From Chloroflexota bacterium (GTDB lineage Bacteria; Chloroflexota; Anaerolineae; UBA3071): 5,342 nt of DNA. Position numbers and translations under genes: made by a program. The DNA lies in contig JACNHM010000561.1 of NCBI GenBank assembly GCA_014383605.1, forward strand, positions 1-5,342. The letters are read 5' to 3'. Below are positions 1-5,342 of the stretch, one piece after another. The notes below the pieces were generated by a model, which ran no database searches, had not been told where the DNA came from, and saw nothing but the letters and a program-made list of their open reading frames with translations. Within the stretch, counting starts at the first letter, position 1, and every line of letters starts with the position of its first letter.

Positions 1-5
1 CTGAA

Positions 6-3000
6 ATGCACATAACAAGACTGCGTGCTCATCCCTTCCAACTTTCCTACGGCCCGGCCGATGACCGCTTGCATGACTTCTACATCCCGGCCCTGTCGTG
101 CAGCCTGCGCTACGACCGCACGGCTGGCTTTTTCAGCAGCAGCGCGCTGGCGGTGGCGGCTGCTGGCGTGGCCCGACTCATCGCCCAGGGCGGCACGATG
201 CGCCTGTTGGTGGGCGCCCAATTGAGCGAGGCCGATGTCCGTGCCATCGAGCGAGGACAGATGTTGAGTGACGTGGTGGCCGAGCGACTCATCGTTGCCC
301 TCAGCGAGCCAGAGGAAGAGGTCATGCAGCGCCGCCTGGAGGTGCTGGCCTGGATGGTCGCGGTGGGCAGGCTCCAGATCCGGGTCGTGCTCCCCAAAGG
401 GCCAGACGGCCGCCCCCTCCCCGCATCCCAGGCCCAGGACTACTTCCATCCCAAAGAGGGCCTCTTCACCGACCGCTACGGCGACCAGATTGCCTTCAGC
501 GGCAGCGTGAATGAGTCGGCTGCGGCCTGGAAGCTCAACTATGAGCAGTTCATGGTCTTTCGTTCCTGGGACACGACCGCCCCCTACCTGGCCCAGGTGC
601 GCTACCGGTTCGAGCGCCTGTGGAATGGCCAGGAGCTGGACTGGATCGCGCTGGATGTGCCCGAGGCAGCGCGGCAGCAGTTGCTCCGCTATCGCCCGGC
701 CACGGCTCCTACCCGCGATCCGCTGGAGCGCGAGCTTAAGCCCAGGGTGATCGAAGTCCCAGGCGTTTACGTCCCCGAAGTGCAGCGAGAGCGCGTCATC
801 TTCCAGTTTTTGCGCGACGCCCCATACCTCCTCAACGCCCGCTGGCTGGGCGCGGCCACCAGTGTCGTGACCACCTGGCCCCACCAGGCCCGCATTGCCG
901 ATACCATCGTCGCCCGCTTCCCAGAGCGGTTCTTGTTGTGCGATGAGGTCGGCCTGGGCAAGACCATCGAGGCCGGGCTGGTGCTGCGCCAGCTCATCCT
1001 GTCGGGCCACGTCCGCCGCTGCCTCATCCTGGCGCCCAAGTCCGTCTGCCGCCAGTGGCAGGAGGAGTTGTACGAGAAGTTCGCCCTCAACATCCCCTTC
1101 TTCGACGGCCACACCTTCCGCGATGTGTTCGATCAGGAGCATACGCCGGATGTTTCCAACCCCTGGGACGCTGAAGACGTCTTCATCGCCTCCAGCCAAC
1201 TGGCCAAACGGCGAGAGCGCCAGCCGGATCTGTTGGCGGCCCGCCCGTGGGATCTGGTCATCGTGGACGAGGCGCACCACGCCCGTCGCAAGGATTTTCT
1301 GGCGCCACGCTACCGGCCCAACCGCCTGCTGGAGCTGCTGATGGGGCGGGACGGGCAGCCTGGACTGAAAGATCGCACGCTGGGCTTGCTCCTGATGACC
1401 GCCACGCCCATGCAGATCCATCCCGTGGAGGTGTGGGATCTGCTGCGGGTGCTTGGTCTGGGTGGTCGCTGGGGCGCTGACGAAGACAACTTTCTGGGTT
1501 TCTTCCAGGAACTGCGCCGGCCTTTCGATGATGCGGATTGGGACTTTGTCTTCGGCATGGTGCGCGACTTCCTGGATACGGGCGGGGCACTTGACCCGGC
1601 CTTTGCCAGCCAGGCCGAGGCTCAACTGGGTCTGGTGGATTGGCAGCAGCTCATGATGCTGGTCTCAACTGGGAAGCGTGGATCTAGGCTCAAGCATCTG
1701 TCTCCCCAGGCTCGTGTTCTGGCGGCGGAAATGGCTCGCCGGCACACGCCGTTGCGTCGCTATCTCTTCCGCAGCACCCGTCACCTGCTTCGGGAGTACG
1801 TCAGGCGGGGAATTCTCAAGGCCAACGTGCCTCATCGCGATCCCACACCGGTCTGGATCCCGATGCGCGCCGAGGAGCAGGATCTCTATCATCGCATTGA
1901 GGAGTACATCACTCAGTTCTACCGCAAGTATGAAGCGGAGCGTAAGGGACTGGGGTTCGTTATGACCGTCTACCGCCGTCGGTTGACCAGCAGCTTCTAC
2001 GCCGTGCGCCGCAGCCTGGAGCGCCGCCTGGAGTTCCTACGGGGCGGCGCTATGGGCCTGGACGATGACGATCTGGAGCAGGAAGACCTGCGCATTGATG
2101 TCACTGAACTGCTGGATGAGGAAGAACGCTCTCGCTTTCGAGATGAGATCGAGTACGTCGAGGATTTCCTCGCTGAACTCAGCCGACTCAGTGGCGCCGA
2201 TTCCAAAGTAGAGCAGTTGTTGGCCGATTTGGACGAGATCTTCAAACAGCGGGAGACAGTCCTTGTCTTCACCCAGTATACCGACACCATGGACTTCCTG
2301 CGCGAGCAACTGCGACAGGTCTACGGCAGCCAGGTGGCCTGCTACAGCGGACGGGGTGGCGAGGTCTGGAATGGCATTGCCTGGGTGTCGACGACGAAAG
2401 AGAACATCAAGAATGCCTTCCGAAAGGGCGAAGCGATCAAGATTCTGCTTGGCACCGCGGCGGCCAGCGAGGGGTTGAACCTGCAAACCTGTGGTGTGTT
2501 GATCAACTATGATATGCCCTGGAACCCTATGCGGGTCGAGCAGCGGATCGGCCGTATTGACCGCATCGGCCAGGTGCACAAGAGGGTCTGGATCCGCCAC
2601 TATTTCTACGAGGACACCGTAGAAGCCAAAATCTACCGGGCACTGGAGGATCGGATCGGTTGGTTCGAGGATGTCGTCGGTGAGTTGCAGCCGATCTTGG
2701 CCCGGATGGGACAGGCTATCCAGGCAGTAGCTATGGCGCCGGGGGCTGAACGCGAGCAGGTGTTGACGAGAGAATTGGACCGACTGCGACAGGAGTCAGA
2801 CACCCAGCAGGCCGGGGGCCTTGATTTGGACCAGTACCTGGTTGCTGGCGAGCCGTTGCTGGAATCCGCTTCGCCCGTCACTCTGAGTGACCTGGAGCGG
2901 GTACTCACGCAGGCCTCCCCCCTGGCGGCCCGTTTCCAGCCACATCCTGAATTCAAGCGGGCCTACTGGCTGCGGCTTGGGTTGAGTAGCCGAAGGAGTA

Positions 3001-3773
3001 CCGAAACCACCAACGAGGGCGAAATAGCCGCGACCTTCGACGCGGCCCTGTTTGATGCCCACCCCAACACCTTGCGGTTGCTGACGTACGGGAGCGAGTT
3101 GCTGACGGCGCTGCTGGAGGCTGTGGACGAGCCGGCCCCGGTCTCTGATGGGCGCGTACTACGCTGCTCAACGGAAGGCCCGTTGCCCCTCTGCGCCTAC
3201 TACACTCTCGATGCCGGGGAGAGTCCACAGCGAATCGAGCGTCTGGCGGATCTAGAAGTACTCTATGCTGAGCAGCCAGGTGCGCATTGGTCAGAAGAAA
3301 CAATGGCCGCAGCGCGCGCCGACTTCCGGCGAGAGGTCGAGACAGTATTACAGCAACAGGCGCAAGTGATCGCCGCCCGGCAGCGAGCGGAGCGCCTGGT
3401 GCTGGAAGAGCAGGCACGCCAGATGCTGCTACAGGCAGCGCTGACAGAGCTGGCCATGGGACAGCAACTCGAACTGTTCGCGGAAGAAGCATTGCCCGTG
3501 GCCTTCACCGAGGAAGCGGTCACCGGCCTCAAGCGTCACGGGTACCCCTTCGCGCCGTTGTTCAGGCTGGTCAACGTGGATGGCCTGCGGCCTAGCCCCA
3601 CGGACCGGTTTTACACCACGGTGCAGGCGAAATCGCGAGAAGCCCTCAGGGGCCGCTTCCAGGCATTGCGGGAGAAAGCAGGTCGGCTGGTAGGCCTTTT
3701 GGCAAATGCCCCGGATCAGGAAGAATCCTCCCAGGGTCTACCCGATGCCGTTGTGCAGACATTGCTGTTATAG
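6..3773 (+). CDS. PLD-like nuclease domain fused to SNF2/RapA-type helicase
   Basis: This is a probable ATP-dependent DNA translocase with an attached nuclease domain, presumably cytoplasmic; no signal peptide or membrane segment is seen. Residues about 1-205 form a PLD-like domain: H148-x-K150, GSVN at 166-169 and E180 in a NYEQF context match the domain class found N-terminal to Snf2-like helicases. There is a single HKD half-site, so dimerisation would be needed for a full active site. The helicase core follows: Q294, Walker A DEVGLGKT at 313-320, motif Ia LILAPKS at 340-346, DEAH at 421-424, TATP at 465-468, VFTQY at 754-758, TAAASEGLNLQ at 817-827 and QRIGRIDR at 846-853. All motifs look intact. 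An insert of roughly 285 residues with an acidic run (686-712) separates the two lobes. Residues about 1100-1160 are probably coiled coil. At 1255 residues it is longer than RapA (about 968). The ATG at 6 fits the family's N-terminus, but the frame is open to the window edge and no ribosome site can be seen, so the start is uncertain. The enzyme class is firm; the role (defence, repair) is inference. Confidence 0.9.
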   Translation: MHITRLRAHPFQLSYGPADDRLHDFYIPALSCSLRYDRTAGFFSSSALAVAAAGVARLIAQGGTMRLLVGAQLSEADVRAIERGQMLSDVVAERLIVALSEPEEEVMQRRLEVLAWMVAVGRLQIRVVLPKGPDGRPLPASQAQDYFHPKEGLFTDRYGDQIAFSGSVNESAAAWKLNYEQFMVFRSWDTTAPYLAQVRYRFERLWNGQELDWIALDVPEAARQQLLRYRPATAPTRDPLERELKPRVIEVPGVYVPEVQRERVIFQFLRDAPYLLNARWLGAATSVVTTWPHQARIADTIVARFPERFLLCDEVGLGKTIEAGLVLRQLILSGHVRRCLILAPKSVCRQWQEELYEKFALNIPFFDGHTFRDVFDQEHTPDVSNPWDAEDVFIASSQLAKRRERQPDLLAARPWDLVIVDEAHHARRKDFLAPRYRPNRLLELLMGRDGQPGLKDRTLGLLLMTATPMQIHPVEVWDLLRVLGLGGRWGADEDNFLGFFQELRRPFDDADWDFVFGMVRDFLDTGGALDPAFASQAEAQLGLVDWQQLMMLVSTGKRGSRLKHLSPQARVLAAEMARRHTPLRRYLFRSTRHLLREYVRRGILKANVPHRDPTPVWIPMRAEEQDLYHRIEEYITQFYRKYEAERKGLGFVMTVYRRRLTSSFYAVRRSLERRLEFLRGGAMGLDDDDLEQEDLRIDVTELLDEEERSRFRDEIEYVEDFLAELSRLSGADSKVEQLLADLDEIFKQRETVLVFTQYTDTMDFLREQLRQVYGSQVACYSGRGGEVWNGIAWVSTTKENIKNAFRKGEAIKILLGTAAASEGLNLQTCGVLINYDMPWNPMRVEQRIGRIDRIGQVHKRVWIRHYFYEDTVEAKIYRALEDRIGWFEDVVGELQPILARMGQAIQAVAMAPGAEREQVLTRELDRLRQESDTQQAGGLDLDQYLVAGEPLLESASPVTLSDLERVLTQASPLAARFQPHPEFKRAYWLRLGLSSRRSTETTNEGEIAATFDAALFDAHPNTLRLLTYGSELLTALLEAVDEPAPVSDGRVLRCSTEGPLPLCAYYTLDAGESPQRIERLADLEVLYAEQPGAHWSEETMAAARADFRREVETVLQQQAQVIAARQRAERLVLEEQARQMLLQAALTELAMGQQLELFAEEALPVAFTEEAVTGLKRHGYPFAPLFRLVNVDGLRPSPTDRFYTTVQAKSREALRGRFQALREKAGRLVGLLANAPDQEESSQGLPDAVVQTLLL

Positions 3774-3790
3774 CTCTCGCTGCCGAAGAG

Positions 3791-3797
3791 AAGGGAG
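3791..3797 (+). promoter_or_regulatory. Ribosome binding site of purB
   Basis: AAGGGAG lies seven bases before the ATG at 3805, inside the 31-bp gap between the helicase stop and purB. It decides the purB start: the same frame stays open upstream to an ATG at 3706 inside the helicase gene, but no purine-rich site precedes that codon. The match to AGGAGG is partial, so its strength is uncertain. Confidence 0.7.
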
Positions 3798-3804
3798 TAG
3801 AACG

Positions 3805-5214
3805 ATGCAGCAAGAAACTTACAGCCATAACACTTTCCTTTCCCCCTTCACCTGGCGTTACGGCAGTCAGGAGATGCGGAGGCTCTGGTCCGAGGAGCAC
3901 AAACGGCGGCTGTGGCGACGGATCTGGGTGGCGCTGGCTGAAGCGGAGCGCGAGGCTGGGCTGGTCAGTGAGGCGGAGCTGGATGACCTGAGGGCTCACC
4001 AGGACGAGGTGGACATCGCCCGCTCCCTGGAGATCGAGGCGGAGATAGGCCACGATAAGATGGCCGAGATAAGGGCCTACGCTGAGCAGTGCTCGATAGG
4101 CGGGGGCAAGATCCACCTGGGGGCCACCAGCGCGGACGTAGAGGATAACGCCGACATTCTCCGCATCAAGGAGTCCCTACACCTGGTCCGCCAGCGCCTG
4201 GTGGGTCTTCTCGAAGATTTCGCCACCCAGATCGAGCGCTATCAGCATCTGCCTACTATGGGCTACACCCACCTCCAGCCCGCTGAGCCTACTACCTTGG
4301 GCTACCGCCTCTGTCAGTACGCCCAGGACTTGCTCATTGACCTGCAGAGTTTGGACAACTTGATGCAAAACCTCAAGGCCAAGGGGCTGAAGGGCGCGGT
4401 GGGAACTTCGTCCTCTTATGCTCAGTTGCTCCAGGGCAGCGGGATGAGCTCGGCTGAGCTAGAGCGATTGGTCATGGAAAAGCTAGGGCTGGAGGTCATG
4501 CCCGTATCTACTCAGGTGTACGCCCGCAAGCAGGACTTCCTCGTCCTTACCACTTTGGCCTCCATAGCCCAATCGCTGCACAGGTTCGCCTTCGACCTGC
4601 GAGTGCTGCACGCTGCACCCTTCGGGGAGTTGAGCGAGCCGTTTGGAGCCAGGCAAGTGGGCTCCACCGCCATGCCCTTCAAGCGCAATCCTGTCACCGC
4701 CGAGAAGATCTGCTCTCTGGCGCGTTACCTCAGCACCCTGCCCAAGGTGGCCTGGGACAACGCAGCCTTCTCCCTCCTGGAGCGCACCCTGGACGACTCA
4801 GCCAACCGCAGGGTGATCCTCCCCGATGCCTTTCTGGCTTTGGACGAGATGCTCATCTCCGCCAGGCGCATTGTCACGGGCCTGGTTGTTCACAGGGAAA
4901 GCGTCGAGCGCAATTTGACTACTTACGGCGTCTTCGCTGCCACCGAGACGCTGCTCATGGAGCTGGTCAAGGCCGGCGCCGACCGCCAGGAGATGCACGA
5001 GCGCATCCGCCAGCACGCCATGGCTGCCTGGGATGCCATTCAAAGGGGCGGCGAGAACCCCCTGATAGAGACGCTGAGCAGTGATAGCGCACTTGTCGCT
5101 TTCCTGTCTGCCGAAATGGTGAGGGAGCTTCTTGATGCTGTCAGCTTCGTTGGCGATGCTCCTGCCAGGTGCGCGGAGTTCTTGCGTGTCCTCACTACAA
5201 CGGATTTAGAATAG
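3805..5214 (+). CDS. purB: Adenylosuccinate lyase
   Basis: This cytoplasmic enzyme of the fumarase/aspartase superfamily catalyses two fumarate-releasing steps in purine synthesis: SAICAR to AICAR, and adenylosuccinate to AMP. It normally works as a homotetramer with active sites shared between subunits. Visible landmarks are H83-D84 (the His-Asp of the usual HDV motif, here HDK), HLGATS at 104-109, the general-acid histidine H156 in YTHLQPAE, KGAVGT at 196-201, and the signature loop GSTAMPFKRNP at 286-296 with catalytic S287, K293 and N295. ERTLDDSANRR at 326-336 is the substrate-phosphate region. The N-terminus (SPFTWRYGSQEM, then WRRIWVALAEAE) and the ERTLDDSANRR block closely resemble animal ADSL as I recall it. 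The 469 residues are closer to human ADSL (484) than to B. subtilis PurB (431). The start at 3805 is chosen because of the ribosome site seven bases upstream and the good N-terminal match; a start at 3706 would add 33 unrelated, cysteine-rich residues. It lies 31 bp after the helicase stop on the same strand, so cotranscription is likely. The last codons fall inside an inverted repeat (5193-5286). Confidence 0.97.
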   Translation: MQQETYSHNTFLSPFTWRYGSQEMRRLWSEEHKRRLWRRIWVALAEAEREAGLVSEAELDDLRAHQDEVDIARSLEIEAEIGHDKMAEIRAYAEQCSIGGGKIHLGATSADVEDNADILRIKESLHLVRQRLVGLLEDFATQIERYQHLPTMGYTHLQPAEPTTLGYRLCQYAQDLLIDLQSLDNLMQNLKAKGLKGAVGTSSSYAQLLQGSGMSSAELERLVMEKLGLEVMPVSTQVYARKQDFLVLTTLASIAQSLHRFAFDLRVLHAAPFGELSEPFGARQVGSTAMPFKRNPVTAEKICSLARYLSTLPKVAWDNAAFSLLERTLDDSANRRVILPDAFLALDEMLISARRIVTGLVVHRESVERNLTTYGVFAATETLLMELVKAGADRQEMHERIRQHAMAAWDAIQRGGENPLIETLSSDSALVAFLSAEMVRELLDAVSFVGDAPARCAEFLRVLTTTDLE

Positions 5215-5286
5215 AACGAATCGGGAGCAAGGAAATCCGTTCCCTTCGACAAGCTCAGGACAAGCCTTTCTTAATCCGCTGTAGTG
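5193..5286. repeat. 94-bp inverted-repeat structure overlapping the purB 3' end
   Basis: The left arm at 5193-5210 (CACTACAACGGATTTAGA) is the reverse complement of the right arm at 5269-5286 (TCTTAATCCGCTGTAGTG) at 16 of 18 positions; one further pair (5211 with 5268) extends it inward. The arms enclose about 56 bases. The left arm lies inside purB and encodes its last residues (TTDLE), with the stop at 5212-5214 just inside the element. A second partner for the left arm lies in the interior: 5199-5207 (AACGGATTT) is perfectly complementary to 5233-5241 (AAATCCGTT). It could be the remnant of a small palindromic mobile repeat that supplied the end of the gene, or an RNA structure protecting the 3' end of the transcript. 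There is no coding capacity inside. The pairing is seen directly; its meaning is inference. Confidence 0.6.
5242..5266. repeat. Copy of a widespread intergenic repeat motif
   Basis: The stretch holds CCCTTCGACAAGCTCAGGA followed by CAAGCC. I recognise this (and its complement, CTGAGCTTGTCGAAGG) as a short sequence recurring in intergenic regions of many bacterial genomes, often with CCCT/AGGG ends forming a partial palindrome. Here the distal end reads AGGA, so the outer pairing is incomplete. It sits in the interior of the 5193-5286 inverted repeat, which suggests that the whole is one repeat unit. Only one copy is in this window, so its repeated nature rests on memory, not on this sequence. 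Confidence 0.5.
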
Positions 5287-5296
5287 TTGTTTGTTG

Positions 5297-5334
5297 AAAA
5301 AAGGGCCGCCCCCATCAGCAGGGAGCGGCCCTTT
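5297..5334. terminator. Intrinsic terminator hairpin, probably bidirectional
   Basis: A perfect 10-bp stem pairs 5300-5309 (AAAGGGCCGC) with 5325-5334 (GCGGCCCTTT). CCC at 5311-5313 can also pair with GGG at 5321-5323, with a bulged A, leaving a loop of about seven bases. It lies 82 bases after the purB stop and is the first strong hairpin with a T-run after the operon. On the + strand the T-run is short (TTT, then GAGCTTTG). On the - strand the hairpin is followed by six Ts (complement of 5297-5302). It probably ends purB transcription and also that of a convergent gene to the right of the window. Confidence 0.8.
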
Positions 5335-5342
5335 GAGCTTTG

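Noticed and set aside
2037..2600. 187-codon open frame on the - strand inside the helicase gene
   Set aside because: It lies wholly opposite the conserved motif IV-VI region, has no recognisable motifs, and such frames are expected opposite GC-rich genes.
2953..3492. 179-codon open frame on the - strand inside the helicase C-terminal region
   Set aside because: It is Arg/Pro/Ala-rich low-complexity sequence typical of antisense shadows, with no family match.
6..3773. Assignment as DISARM DrmD or as the Mokosh helicase-PLD protein
   Set aside because: DISARM needs DrmA/DrmB neighbours, which are not seen, and DrmC is a separate PLD gene. The Mokosh fusion carries a superfamily 1 helicase with a C-terminal PLD, whereas here an SF2/SNF2 core follows an N-terminal PLD.
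3699..3774. Promoter-like hexamers before purB (TTGGCA at 3699-3704; TATAGC at 3769-3774)
   Set aside because: Neither hexamer has a partner at 16-18 bp spacing. Single hexamers of this kind occur by chance.
3774..3790. Small CTCT/AGAG hairpin between the two genes as a terminator or attenuator
   Set aside because: Four base pairs with a nine-base loop and no T-run is too weak to support.
3706..3804. In-frame upstream extension of purB starting at ATG 3706, with a cysteine-rich stretch (CRHCCYSSRC)
   Set aside because: There is no ribosome site before 3706, the stretch overlaps the helicase 3' end in another frame, and ADSL homology starts only after 3805. The cysteines are a frame-shadow effect.
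3646..4116. 156-codon - strand frame across the helicase/purB junction
   Set aside because: It overlaps two well-supported genes and the purB ribosome site, and has no convincing start signal or motifs.

Overview
The window is GC-rich bacterial DNA carrying two long genes on the + strand, tightly packed, followed by a short structured 3' region. No taxonomic marker is present. The base composition, the helicase architecture, the form of PurB and the intergenic repeat fit a Chloroflexota-like or other environmental bacterium, but that placement is a weak inference.

Layout: (1) 6-3773 encodes a 1255-residue protein with an N-terminal phospholipase-D-like (HKD) nuclease domain fused to a complete SNF2/RapA-type superfamily 2 helicase engine and a long C-terminal extension with a predicted coiled coil. 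The architecture is known as a domain family (PLD N-terminal to Snf2-like helicases), but its biological role is not established. Defence against foreign DNA or DNA repair are the natural guesses. (2) A 31-bp gap carries a Shine-Dalgarno-like sequence. (3) 3805-5214 encodes adenylosuccinate lyase (PurB, 469 residues), the enzyme of two purine-synthesis steps. Its motifs resemble the long animal-type ADSL more than the short B. subtilis type. (4) 5193-5342 holds a roughly 94-bp inverted-repeat structure whose left arm overlaps the last codons of purB. Inside it is a copy of a motif I recognise as a widespread intergenic repeat. A GC-rich terminator hairpin lies just beyond.

The close spacing and shared strand suggest that the helicase gene and purB can be read on one transcript. 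No functional link between them is evident: PurB is housekeeping, and the helicase looks like an accessory gene placed upstream of it. No defence partner (methyltransferase, second nuclease, DUF1998 protein), RNA gene, CRISPR array or transposase gene is visible. The best candidates for something undescribed are the PLD-SNF2 fusion itself and the inverted-repeat element at the purB 3' end.
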